Positions 1 to 11,071 of a stretch of 49,304 nucleotides of DNA are shown one piece after another. Position 1 is the first letter of the stretch; every line of letters begins with the position of its first letter. The stretch covers positions 1 through 49,304 of the forward strand of contig NW_020169325.1 in NCBI RefSeq assembly GCF_000988165.1, in the 5' to 3' direction. Position numbers and translations under genes: made by a program. Source of the DNA: Vairimorpha ceranae (taxonomy: Eukaryota > Microsporidia > Nosematidae). Under the pieces are notes generated by a model. The model saw only the letters and a list, made by a program, of their open reading frames with translations. It did no database searches and was not told the origin of the DNA.

Positions 1-1222
1 TACTGGAGAACTACTTCGCAAATCAATTTCATACATTTTAAATTTTTGTGGAACTACTGAAATTATTTTTAATGAATAAATAAAAGATATCCAAAATATT
101 ATGCTAAATTTGTGCATGGGCCTTTTTATTTTTTTATATTTATAGAAATTAACTTTTAAATATAAAATGTGTTGTGTCATATGCACGTATTTGTTTTACA
201 CAAAAATTTAATTATACTACTAGAAAATGTTTTTTTATTTCTTGTTAGTTTTGCCCATCATCATGGCCTTGCTAAAAATCGTAATTATTTTTTTTCTTTT
301 AAGTTTTTATTATATTGTAAAGGTAAATTTTAATCTTTTAAAAAAATAAGTACAATCTTTTTTGTTAATTTATAAAATTTTTAATTTTTAAATTAAGTAT
401 TTTCTTTTTGATCATTGTCATTTAATAAATGTTTTGGTTTTGATGTTCATTGTTTTATAAAAATTACAAAAACTAAATTAAAGTTGGCTAATGGATAATT
501 ATATGTCTTTATAAATTATTTAAAATTCAAACAAAATTTTTTAAATCTTTCGTTCATTAAATAAATTAAATTTGGTATATGCTTAAAATGGAAATTATAA
601 ATTTTTATTAAGTTTAAAAATGTAATAATAATATATTATTTTGACTATAGATAAGATAAAAAAGTAATATCTTACAAAATACAGTATTTATTGTTTTGTT
701 GCTTAAGCCTTTAATTTAAAAAACAAAAATTTTAATTATTTTTGTTTGTTTTTTAACACATAAGAACATTGTACAAATAATTTTTTAAATGTTTCAATCT
801 ATAGCAACTAATTTATAAATAAATGCTTTTTTTATATTCATGAAAAATAAATCTAAATTAATTTGTTTAACAAAAGATATATAAAGTATTTTAAAAAAGG
901 AATTATAATATTATAATACGCTTTTTTTGTTTTCTAAGATAGGAAAACTATGTTTTCCATTGCAAAAAATAATATTTTTTAAAAAAAATTTTAAGGCTAT
1001 AACAACTCCAACAGTAATTTTTAATATTTTAGTTAAGTATAAACTATCTGTATTCTTTTATTTTTTTAGACAAGAAGCTGGCCGTTTCTTGATAAGAAAT
1101 ATTCTTTCCTGTGGTTTTTAGACTACATTTTAAAATCTCCTTTTCACAGGCCTTAATTTGGTGTCTTGATTCAAATGTCTGGCTCTTTGGGGTCATTTTT
1201 AACACTTTGGAATGTATATATG
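1..1222. other. Gene-free AT-rich stretch
   Basis: No convincing gene. A 64-codon open frame at 927-1121 begins with TTG, lacks a CCC signal and has no recognisable family, so it is not called. The stretch ends at the left target-site duplication (1215-1222) of the Merlin element. Confidence 0.6.
1215..1222. repeat. Target-site duplication, left copy (TATATATG)
   Basis: Exact 8-bp match to 2205-2212, immediately outside the CGG ends of the transposon. Confidence 0.85.
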
Positions 1223-2204
1223 CGGATTTTTAGGCCACTTGGGGCCCATTTTTTAGCCTTATAAGCAAATTTTAAAAGAATACCCCTTTTTTTTAAAAAA
1301 AAACGAATAGCAATTTTAACTAAAAATAAATTTTATTATGTTTGTATAAAAATCTTTTTTAACATTTTTTTTAACATATATCTGATTAAACTTCCATTAA
1401 TGTCTTTTTTGGTTGAACTTCTTGCTGAGGTAGAACTTTTAGCTCCTTGCCAATTTCCTTCTATCGTATTTGTGTGGCAGTTATTAATATAGTTTACAAA
1501 CTCTTTTGGGTGATTAACAGTTTTATGTTCTGCAAAATACTCTTTAAGCCTAGAATAGCTTAAATAACAACCATTGTGTATAAAAGAGTCCTTGCGACAT
1601 ATTTTAGTAATAATTCATTTAAAGTAGCAGCTTTTCTGTCTTTAACTGAGATCATAATAATTTTTCTTTATAGTGTTCTTTCAACCATACCGAAGACCCA
1701 AACACCTTCTACGCGGTGTCCTCGATGATAATTCACTTTTCCGAACTTACTCTCGTCTATCTCTACAATAATCCCAGATCCTCCTATTTTCCCTGTTGCT
1801 TCATAAACTTTATTTTCTATGCATAAGATGGTATTTAGATAACTTTTCTTACAAATCTTTGTCCTAGTTCAAGAAATTCACATATTGTTGTCTGTTTAGC
1901 TTTAGCAGACCAAAGTTTAATTATTAATAAAACGTCTATTACAGCCAGCTTTTTATAATAAAATGGTGTATTTTCTAATAGTGAAAATTTTTTTCTACAC
2001 TTCAACCATGTAAACCTATGAAGAAATCTCTCACTATTATATAACTTACTATTAGAATTACATCTTATGCGTAAAATGGGTAGAGTTGTGATTATATTTG
2101 TAAAAATATTCAAAAGTTTTTGTTCTCGTCCTGCCATTTTAGGGGGTATTTTTTTAAAAATTTGCTTATAAGGTTAAATGGGCCCCAAGTTGCCTAAAAA
2201 TCCG
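1223..2204 (-). mobile_element. Full-length Merlin/ISXO2-type DNA transposon (decayed)
   Basis: Both ends start with CGGATTTTTAGG and continue as near-identical inverted repeats of about 65 bp (1223 to about 1287, and about 2140 to 2204), sharing a CTTGGGGCCCATT block. The direct repeat TATATATG flanks the element exactly at 1215-1222 and 2205-2212; an 8-bp duplication fits the Merlin superfamily. The interior carries a minus-strand transposase relic with recognisable DDE blocks. The element is about 980 bp, a typical minimal length for one transposase plus ends. The intact duplication and similar ends suggest fairly recent insertion, although the gene is frameshifted. Confidence 0.9.
1336..2137 (-). 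pseudogene. ISXO2/Merlin transposase, frameshifted
   Basis: Begins at an ATG at 2137, nine bases after a CCCCC run lying in the inner part of the right inverted repeat. The first frame runs to a stop at 1835 (100 codons, containing the divergent N-terminal region). Homology then continues in other frames: EIDESKFGKVNYHRGH, VEGVWVFGMVER around the first catalytic Asp, a second block ending SYSRLKEYFAEHKTVNH, and HTNTIEGNW with the catalytic Glu. This is the DDE layout of IS1595/ISXO2-like (Merlin) transposases. At least one frameshift and possibly an internal stop make it non-functional as written. Base composition is host-like. Confidence 0.85.
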
Positions 2205-2212
2205 TATATATG
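2205..2212. repeat. Target-site duplication, right copy (TATATATG)
   Basis: Exact 8-bp match to 1215-1222, immediately outside the right terminal inverted repeat. Confidence 0.85.
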
Positions 2213-3640
2213 CTTCAATTTGGAGGCAAAGTCTATTTTTTCTTTATAGATTTTGTGATCTTTGTTATTACATCTTTCCAGATAATCACGTATAAAAATA
2301 TTTTTGTCTTAAATTTTCAGCTAGATCCAAAGCGATAAGCTAGCAAATCATACTGATATATTTCTTTCAACTTCAATTATTCTCATATTGTTGAAAGTAG
2401 TTTTTTAATTTTGATGTTGAAAATTTTCGCGATTACTTACAATAAAAAATGCCGTGTTTATTATATTTAATCTTATTATTTTGACAATAAAATTTTTTTT
2501 TGCGACATTTCAGAATTGTTTCTTAATTATTTGATTATAATTAATTTTGTCGAGAGTTGTGATTCAAAGATGAAACATATTTTTTATGTCTCACAAGTAT
2601 AAATACGTCAGTTGTATATTAACTAAGATAAGAAAAATAAGAATACTTTTAATGTATAATTCTAGTTCATGTTTTAATCTAATACAAGGCTAACTAAAAA
2701 GATATAAAAGAAAATAATATTTCAATAACATGGCAAATGAAGACATATTCAACAAAATTTTTTGCGATACTTAAATTTATTTCTTAGTTCTTTGACTACT
2801 ATATACATTGTAATGTTCAGAATGATAGCCCTTTTCTAAAAAATACTTTTTAAATATAATTTTTTTACAAAAACAATTTAATTTATTTGTTATAAATTTC
2901 ATAAGTTTTTTAACATTTGTTTCTTATGTTTCGCTTCATTATTTTTATAACTTTTTAAAAAAGCTAGATATATATTTTTTGTCATAGTTGTTAGAACAAA
3001 TATGTATAAAAATATGTGGCTAAATACAATGGAATAATATTGTAATTTATATTATAAATAAGAAAAAAATTATATTTATTTTTATTTTTAAAGACTTGTA
3101 CAATTTAATGATAATTTTTACCTCATAATAATGTTTTAGGCTTTAGTAAGTGGACAATAAACATATGCATTTTTACTTGCCTATTAAAATATTTTTCTCC
3201 TAAACACAAAAGTCAAAATGGAGTAGAAGCAAAATTTAAAATTATACGTAATTTAAGATAATTATCTATACAAATTTAAACATTCAATAGCTTTTTTTTG
3301 TTTATAGTAATTTAGAAAATTTAAAATGTATGTATCAGACGGAAAATTTTTTTAAAGAAAAAAAAAATTTAGAAAGCGCTAAAAGTCTCTTTAACATCGA
3401 TATTTCAAGGGAATATGACAGAAACAGTAGTCATGTTCGTTTTTTAAAAGGTGTCCTATAATATAAATTTGTTTTTTGTACAAAATTCAATATGTTTATT
3501 TTGCTTGTCCTAATTTAAATTAATGTTATATCTTCTATCTTTGTTGGTTGTTGCTAAAAAATCTGTAGAAAATTGCATGTTTATTATTGATAATTTTCTT
3601 AAATAGTTATGTTTAAAATAATGTTTAAGATTACATGACT
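2213..3640. other. Gene-free AT-rich stretch
   Basis: No open frame with a start signal or recognisable family on either strand. No GC-enriched island or clear tandem repeat was seen. Confidence 0.6.
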
Positions 3641-4330
3641 TAATTAATTGCAACCGTATAATCTGCTAAAACATATGTATTGTTTATGATTTGTCAGCAG
3701 GACCACAAAAATCTTTATGCATGTGTTTTGTTTTAAATTACTAAATAATTTCTTTTATTATAGATATAATTTGCTATAGGCACCTTATATACGATTTATT
3801 AACTAAATAAAATCAAGGAATAAAGCACAAAAGTATTGGCTTTTGCTTAGAGAAATAAACCCTTAATTGATGCAACTCGTTTTTAATAAAAAATACAAAG
3901 AATTTTACAAATCAAAAAAAGAAGAACAAAAATTTAATAAAAATTTTCCTTACCTTTTAAAATATACTAGCTAAAGCTATCCCGTTTAAAACGGGACCAC
4001 GAATACGATACATGCTTTTTTCATAAATTATGTGTATATGTCTTTGTTTATGTATGTATCCTTTTAAATTTGATAATTGTATTTTTTAAATAAATAAATT
4101 TAGTAATGGCGCACATTTTGCAATTTGAACAATTGAATGAAACTTAAAAAAATACATTTAAAATATTAAGCTGTCCATTATAAAGATAGCTATAAAAAAA
4201 TGTTATTTCTTTAAAAAAACATTTCTCATAATTTTTAAAAAGGAAGGGTTAAAAAATAAATAAACTTTTAGATTCAAACTTTTTATATATATTGATGATA
4301 GATGATGATGATTTCGATACAAAATTTTTA
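3640..4330 (-). repeat. Satellite array, inverted orientation (about 2 units of 340 bp)
   Basis: Read on the minus strand, this repeats the unit found at 43.3-44.65 kb. It has the palindrome CCCGTTTTAAACGGG (3979-3994), then a TATATATAAAAAGTTTGAATCT block (about 4265-4300), a TTTAACCCTTC block, a TGTAAAATTCTTTGTATTTT block, a stretch resembling GGGTTTATTTCTCTAAGC, and a GTGCCTATAGC block. One full unit lies between about 4320 and 3980 and a second, more diverged, between 3980 and about 3650. It lies directly beside a Merlin relic. Confidence 0.75.
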
Positions 4331-4399
4331 AATTTTAATAACTACTTCTGCAAACTCTTCTTTGCTTTTTCTAATAATAAATCTTCTTTTAAAGGCGTT

Positions 4400-5130
4400 T
4401 TGAATTAACCATTCATCTATATGGCTGCGATTAGTCTTGTATTCTTTCGCATAGAGCTTTTCATATGCGCCCAGAATACCTCAATATTGTTTTTATGTAT
4501 ACCATTTTCTCCCTTTAATAGTAACGAATGATTTACCTGATGATGTTCTACTCCCAAAGCATAATCAGTAGACCGATATGATAAATTTCTATTTGTAAAA
4601 AGAATGCCTCCATCGATTATGAAGCCACGCATAGCTGCAATAAGTGTAAAAATAGTTCTATCTTAAATTATTACCAAAAGAAATTTCGTGAGGGTGTTCT
4701 ATCAATGCCAAAAAGGAATTAAATTGTGTCAATGACAATATCGTCTGTCCTTGTAGGACACCGAATTACCACACGCCTTGATAATACTCTCTCGTCAAAC
4801 TCGACAATGATACCTGATCCATTTAAAAGAATGGGCCTTTGTTAGATATAAACCCTATGTGTATCTAGCAGTAAAAATTTATATTTTGCTTAGTAGAATC
4901 AGATACAAATAAGAAATGACACAATTTATTAATATTCGTATCAAGCATTAGTATATAAAACAGCTGCACAACATCCGTTAAAAGGATGAGAACGACATAA
5001 AGTATTGTCTTTTTTGACACTTGAGCTTAAAACACCTGTAAAAAATCGAAGTCGAACCATTTACTAACTCCTTTAATAACCATTTTGTATCATAGTTTTC
5101 ACATTCAATTACTAAAGGAATAATATTTTT
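4400..5130 (-). pseudogene. Merlin/ISXO2 transposase relic, subfamily B
   Basis: The C-terminal part is still open (4417-4632) and contains HHQVNHSLLLKGENGIH followed by NIEVFWAHMKSSMRKN, the region with the catalytic Glu. Upstream on the minus strand, about 4740-4830, an out-of-frame GIIVEFDERVLSRRVVIR block carries the first catalytic Asp. About 4960-5050 encodes a zinc-ribbon-like segment FKLKCQKRQYF. Order and sequence match the copies at 18.6-19.4 kb and 41.1-41.87 kb. Multiple stops and frameshifts make it a dead copy. No convincing terminal repeats were found. Confidence 0.8.
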
Positions 5131-6002
5131 AAAACTAAAAACTCTCTTAAATCATCAATGTTAAAAAAAATTTATCTTTTATCTCTATTCCCATTAAGAT
5201 AAAAAGTTATACAAATAAAATGGATAAAGCATAAACTTTTCTTGTGGCATAGAAAGGTTGAAGAAAAGACACATAATATTAGACATTAGTATTTAAAAGT
5301 CACATTATACTAAAAATTTCCAGTTTTTTATAGGTTGCGCAATGTATAAATGAAGATCATACAGAAAATTAAGTATTGGGTCACACTCAAAAAGGGTTGT
5401 AAAACTATACAAATTTGCTTTTCTTTCGATAACAGTCCACAAGGGAAAATTTTTTTTTTTTTAAATTTATACTGTTTTTTTAGAATATTTTACCCTTATT
5501 TTTTAACAAAAAATGTCAACAGTTATCAAAAAAAGACCCATAATGTTAACTATTTTTATATTACTTTCAGATTTGATATTACATCTTTCTTCTTGGAAAA
5601 ATAATGTTAGCGTTGTAAAAAAATTATTTATTTTACAAAATTAAGGTAGATATTTACTAAGTGAATTGGTTAAACATAAAATTTCCAGGCATTTTCTGTA
5701 AACTTTGCACAATTTAATATATATGAAGTATCTATATTGATAAAAGATCTCTAGCATGTTGTCAATAGTTTTTTATAAAATTTTTATTTACATTTAATTT
5801 TCGTTCATCTGTTTGGCTAGATCGTCGGTTGCTCATTATCCTCTTTGCTTGTTTAATTAAATAAGGGTATTTTTTATGTTTATAATTTAAATTGTTAGTC
5901 AACAAACAAACACCAATTAAATTTTGTCGTCCCCTCTATTGAGGTGCACACAACGAAGTACATGTTCTAATATAGAATAAATATGTTTGTTATTATAGTA
6001 AT
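5131..6002. other. Gene-free AT-rich stretch
   Basis: The open frame at 5350-5604 has no start signal and low-complexity Phe/Lys/Asn content, so it is taken as chance. Nothing else was recognised. Confidence 0.5.
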
Positions 6003-6006
6003 TTTG

Positions 6007-6237
6007 CCGTGCCTAGACGGTAACGTGCGGTTGTTGAGGAAAGAGATGTAACTTAATTTGTTGCAAAGGATAGTCACTAAGGCGAGTATATTTTATTTAA
6101 TAAAATTTTTTAAATACTTTTTATATCAATGAAAAAGCACGATGATTGTAGAGAGGATCAATAATTGCCGTAGTCGGAGTTGTTACAATCATTTGGTTGT
6201 AAATGATTGGTCATTAGCTTGAAGCGCGAAAATTTCG
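6007..6237 (+). repeat. 230-bp dispersed repeat, copy 1
   Basis: Starts with a block shared with 9087 (GGTAACGTGCGGTTGTTGA) and stays alignable through TTTAAATACTTTTT, GAAAAAGC and a final TTGTAAATGATTGGTCATTAG block. This copy holds a 9-bp perfect hairpin (CAATCATTT ... AAATGATTG, about 6186-6210). It lies about 1.4 kb upstream of a small membrane-protein gene; the other copy precedes that gene's paralogue. It could be a fragment of a segmental duplication, a mobile element remnant or an RNA gene. Confidence 0.7.
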
Positions 6238-7667
6238 ATTATAAAATAGGGTTCTTTCCTTGTGATCCCTCTATCTTGCTGTTTCATGAAACTTATTGTT
6301 TTTCCATAAATTATTTTTTTTATAAAATTCAAGGAAAGTCATTTTGGTTATTTTATCTATCTTGTGGGATACCACAATTTACTTAATTATGTGCTATTGA
6401 TTATATTAATGCATTTTAAAATTTTTATACCTACTAAAAACAAAAAAAGCTTTTATTTTTTTTAAAACAGAATATATATAATGGTTGCCTAAGATGAAAT
6501 ATTAATACAAAAAAGTTTATTTTATGTCTTTTTGTGGAGGAAAATTAATCGTGCTTTTAATAATAATAATAACTTTAAAACTTATTGATTAATTTTTATT
6601 AGAGAAACATCAGTTCATTAGATCTTATTTTAAGTACAGCTGAAGAATCGTTAATATTTATTACTGGTTTTAAAAAGGACAATCAAGAAAATTTATTCCT
6701 TTAACAAAAATTTTGATTTATATAACTTACTAATATATAGGAAACTTCAACCTGTTTATTCTTATAATATTTAAAACTTTTAAAGTATTTTGTTTATTAC
6801 TAATGTGTTATAATTTTTTACATTAACATTTTGTCCTATAAAATTTAGAATGTAAATAAATTAAATACAATTCTGGCTCTAAAAACAATTATAAACTTAT
6901 TTACACACAAAAAAATTAAGTAGAATTATTTATGTACTATCAAAATATCATATACGACATTTAAGAATAAAGATTTTTAATCAATTAACCTATATTCTTA
7001 TCTTGCAAATTAAACAAATAAATTAAAAGATGCACAATAGATTTTTACTAGTAAATTTTTTCAAATTAATTTAAAATGGCTTTATTTTGGAAATTATTCT
7101 ATTATTGTAGTTATTTTTTAAATATAAAAAATTTTAAATTGTAGGTTATAAATGTTAAAGAAGCAAAAAATTTGTTGTTTTGTTTTTTATAGCATCTATT
7201 TATTATTAAATTATAAATTTGAAATTTTTTTTTTGATTGAATTTAGTGAATTTTTTTAATTAAAATAAAACCTTAAATTAAAAATATGTCTTGTTGTTTT
7301 ATACAATAATTGGCAATTTAAACATAATTTCTACAAAAAATCAATAATATTACAGATGATAAAGTCAATAATATTACAGATAATAAGATGACTTGGTATT
7401 CAAAACGTCAATTCGTTTTAAAGTAAAAATTCTTAAAAACTATGTATTTTTAACCTAAATCTTTTTTAATATCTTATAGAATATTATCATATTCTGTACA
7501 AAAATTTATAACAAATTTAAAATTTTGCATCATTTTATTAAAACTTTATCCCAAATTTTTTAGATATTGTAGTTTTGTTTTACAAAAATTAAAAAACAAT
7601 TTTAAAGTATTTTTATAAATTTGATCATTTTTTTTAAAAGTATAAAATAAATATTATCTCTCCCTTC
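6238..7667. other. Gene-free AT-rich stretch
   Basis: No supported gene. A short direct repeat (GTCAATAATATTACAGAT and similar) occurs near 7345-7385. Confidence 0.55.
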
Positions 7668-8033
7668 ATGAATGTTAAATTTTATTTGATTGTATTTTTT
7701 TTGTTATATCTACAAAAATGCACCATGAAAACAAAAGAAAATTTGAATACGGAAACACAAAATACTTCTAGCACTTTACAGATCCAATCTGATATTTATG
7801 AACGAAAACTTAGAATATTTTGTAAAGTGGAATCTAGAATTGTTTATTTAGTATCATTTGCACTCATCAGTATAGTTGCATCATTTCTTCTTGGATTTTC
7901 AATATACAAAAAAGTATTTCTATGTGCATATTTAGCTAGTGTCGTCTTGATAGTTGATGGCATATTATTAGCTATCTATTATTTCTTACTAAAATATTGG
8001 GGAAGTAAGGTAATAAAAAGTTCTTGGGTCTAA
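7668..8033 (+). CDS. Small putative secreted/membrane protein, paralogue of 9813
   Basis: 121 codons. A CCC run (7662-7664) four bases before the ATG matches the start signal of the conserved genes here, which supports a real gene. The N-terminal ~17 residues are hydrophobic (signal peptide or anchor). A polar middle is followed by two hydrophobic helices at about residues 62-83 and 85-110, joined by the SIYKKVF motif. A diverged relative lies 2.1 kb downstream, sharing SIYKK, AY and D residues in the same places. No known family was recognised. It may belong to a lineage-specific multigene family of membrane proteins, which is inference. Confidence 0.65.
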   Translation: MNVKFYLIVFFLLYLQKCTMKTKENLNTETQNTSSTLQIQSDIYERKLRIFCKVESRIVYLVSFALISIVASFLLGFSIYKKVFLCAYLASVVLIVDGILLAIYYFLLKYWGSKVIKSSWV

Positions 8034-8813
8034 TAAAGAAGCTTTTAAGTTGAACCGTATTTAAATATTTTGAATTTTTTATTGGATTAATAATATTTTT
8101 TAATACATTTTATTTTTTAGCGAGCATCGCAAAATACAATTGTTTGTCAAGTTTAAAGCTTATCTAATTTTTTTTTAAACGTCTAAATTTTTAACATTAA
8201 GATGACACTATCATATAAAGTCGTGTCATTTATTTCAACTTATGCAAGGTGTAATTAATAAAAATTATCCATAACAAAACGTCAAATACAAAAAATCTGT
8301 CGACATAGTTTTTTTGCTTACTTTCAAGCCAAACAAAGATTTTGCTTAACACACAATTAATAGTTATAAATGAACCTTTTCAATTCTACTTTTCAAATTC
8401 GTCAAGTTTACACGTTAACATTTTTTGGATTTTTACTGGATATACAAATTATCATTTTATTAATAAGGCCATTGTAAACATTTTTTGCACAAAGAATGAC
8501 TTATACCTAAATAAAATTATACTAACGTTTAGATACATCTGCCTTGTCCTTGATATTCCTCTATCATAATTTTTAGAAGGTTTTTGTTTTTTTTAAAATA
8601 CTTAAGATAAATATTAATATATGCAGTGATCTTTTAATTTTAAAGAATTTTTTATGATACATAGTTATTACGTATTTTTGAGGTAAGTACATATGGAGTA
8701 ATACAAGTGCCAATAAACAAGTAAGAAACAATTGTATACCAGAATATCATACTTTTTTATAGTATCTATTTAACCTATTTTTAGATTCTATAATTTTGGT
8801 AAATTATATTCTA
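8034..8813. other. Gene-free AT-rich stretch
   Basis: An open frame at 8342-8569 begins with TTG, has no CCC signal and no recognised family, so it was not called. Nothing else was seen. Confidence 0.5.
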
Positions 8814-8895
8814 AATATCTTCATTTTTTGTCTAAAACTAACCCCTTTGCGCAAACTCGTAAGAAAATTAGTTTTAGGCAAAAAATAAAGATATT
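8814..8895. repeat. 28-bp inverted repeat with 26-bp spacer
   Basis: The arms 8814-8841 and 8868-8895 are inverted copies with two mismatches; the core is CTAAAACTAA / TTAGTTTTAG. The spacer contains CCCCTTTGCGC. It could be a minimal foldback element, an RNA hairpin or a relic of a transposon with long inverted ends. Confidence 0.75.
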
Positions 8896-9086
8896 TTTAC
8901 ATATTTGCGCATTATAATTTGTTAAAAATTTTTTAAAGAAATATATAAATTATAAAAAACAAAGCCAGTGTATTTTGCTTTATATTTTTACTGGCCATTA
9001 AAAATTCTTTACTTAAAATAAAATCAACAAAGAAGTATGAAATTACACAAAAAACAATATTTTAAATGTTTTAAATTACAACTTCG

Positions 9087-9312
9087 TCGTACCTTGGCGG
9101 TAACGTGCGGTTGTTGATAAATGAAATGTATAGAGATTTGTCGTACAAGTTAGTCATAAAAACGTATATTTTTGTTTATTAAAAACTTCTTTAAATACTT
9201 TTTTTTATCAAGGAAAAAGCCAATTGTTTATGGAGAGAAATAATGGCATTTATTAGAGTTGTTAGAATTATTCGATTGTAAAGGATTGGTCACTAGTTTC
9301 GAGCGTGACAAA
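9087..9312 (+). repeat. 230-bp dispersed repeat, copy 2
   Basis: Diverged copy of 6007-6237, best conserved at its beginning (GGTAACGTGCGGTTGTTGA) and end (TTGTAAAGGATTGGTCACTAG). The long hairpin of copy 1 is not preserved. It lies about 500 bp upstream of the frameshifted membrane-protein paralogue. Confidence 0.7.
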
Positions 9313-9388
9313 CTGTACTATAATAGATATTGTCTATTAAAAATAACAATATTAATTTTTTGATAGTTCTGATAACTTTTTAAAGTTT

Positions 9389-9583
9389 ATGGTTGATTAT
9401 CAGTTAAATGAAAAAAAAACTAAGAAAAATACTAAAACATCTTTTATTACAATGATATGCATTAGCGTTTTTTTATTTAATCATCTCTTCTTACTCTTTT
9501 CTTTTGTGATTGAAATTTTTAAAACGGAATGTGAAAATTGGGAAACTAAAATACCCTTTAGTCAAATTTATAAAAGCACTTAA
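9389..9583 (+). CDS. Doubtful small membrane protein
   Basis: 64 codons from an ATG. A charged Lys/Thr-rich N-terminus is followed by one strongly hydrophobic helix at about residues 19-45 and a polar tail. It lies between the 230-bp repeat and the frameshifted paralogue. No CCC signal precedes it and no family was recognised, so it may be a chance open frame. Confidence 0.25.
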   Translation: MVDYQLNEKKTKKNTKTSFITMICISVFLFNHLFLLFSFVIEIFKTECENWETKIPFSQIYKST

Positions 9584-9812
9584 TTAAAAAGTATAATTAT
9601 AAAACTAATGATATGTAAATTAGCAGATATACTAAATTTGGCAAATGATGTTTTCATTTAAATTTATATTTTTTTAATTAAAAAAATATACTATTTTTAG
9701 TTAAAAAAGTAAGCATTTTTAACCATTTGATTTAATAAAATTTTAGTAGTTTTACTAAATTTTTAAAAAATACTTTAATTGAAAATTTAGTAGAAGTATT
9801 TTAGCTCCTTAT

Positions 9813-10174
9813 ATGAAATTTAACCAATTTATTACAATATTTTTATTATTAAAAATTTTTAAATTTGCTTTAAATACTAATCCGGATCAAAGAAAAAAAA
9901 CAAGACTTATTACCACTTTTAAGAAAATTAGATCTGATATTTTTGATAAGCTGGAAAATCAGTTTAATATGTCTTCTAGATATTTCTTTTTTTTACATTT
10001 ACAATTATCTTTTTAGTTTCATCAATAGTTCTTTGTTATTCAATATACAAAAAATTGTTTTTTATTGCATATGTCACTGCTGCTATTTTAATGCTTGATT
10101 TCATTTTTTTACTTTTTTGTATCATTTTTTATAGGTTTTTTAGCAGCAGTAAAATAAAATTGTCACCAGCTTAA
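9813..10174 (+). pseudogene. Frameshifted paralogue of the 7668 membrane protein
   Basis: The first frame (9813-10016) gives a hydrophobic N-terminus and a polar segment. In a T8 run at 9987-9994 the frame is lost; homology resumes in another frame with a hydrophobic helix, SIYKKLF, and a second hydrophobic helix ending at a stop at 10172-10174. This matches the C-terminal half of the 7668 product. The shift is equivalent to one base missing (or two gained) in a homopolymer, so it is either a true pseudogene or a sequencing/assembly error. The upstream region has only CTCC, not CCC, before the ATG. Confidence 0.7.
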
Positions 10175-11071
10175 ATAAAAAAAATAAATGAATTATTTTA
10201 ATTTGATCACAAAATATTTTAAATATCGTTATTTGCAAGATATTAAATTAGTTAAATTGTTTATTGCTAGTTAAAGCTTGCCAGTTTAAAAGGCAATGTT
10301 GAGATATTAGGTTACATTTATATTTATCTCAGTATAGAGTTCAAAAAATAACAATAAAGTATAACTTGAAAATTCTATTTAAATTAATAAAATATTCTTG
10401 CATCTAAATGGTTTTTTTACAATAATAGTAAAATAACATACAATATTTTTACGTTAATTTAATTCCTTTTAAATACTTTTTATTTGCAAAAAAGGTATTT
10501 ATTGCTTAAAAGTTTTAAATTAATACAAGATGATAAAATGAACATACGAGAAAAATCACAAATTTTGATTAAAAGTTTTAAAGCATAAATGTAAAGTTTT
10601 CTAATAATAAGAAATAAAAATCATACGTCTAATATCACTTTAAACTGCCAATGAAACTTGTTCTTAATTTGTATTTCTAAAGTATAAAAAAAATTATAAT
10701 ATATTTATTCTTTATTATAAAACATTGCACAAAATTTATTATTAAAGTTTATATGTTAACTTTGCATTTAACATCTTCACTTTAACAACAAATAGATGTA
10801 AAATGACTTTTACATTTTTTAATTGCAAATAAGACAAAAATGGATATTAAATTTTAATATAAACTTTTCAAGTTAATTTACAAATTTTCATTATTTATAA
10901 CTATTTCTTTTACTGTAAAAATTTAAGTAGCTGAAAAAAATTAACTTTAAAATTTTGTATTGACATTTAAGATGCCACGGTTTTCTTTATATTCTATATT
11001 TTAATAATTTTAACTTTGGAATGTCTAACATATTTTCTTAAAAAAACCAATTATTACCAAAAAATTTTAAT
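10175..11071. other. Gene-free AT-rich stretch
   Basis: No supported gene or repeat recognised; it marks the transition to the gene-dense island. Confidence 0.55.

Noticed and set aside
927..1121. 64-codon open frame
   Set aside because: TTG start, no CCC signal, low-complexity Phe/Lys content.
5350..5604. 84-codon open frame
   Set aside because: Low-complexity sequence from AT-rich DNA, no start signal or family.
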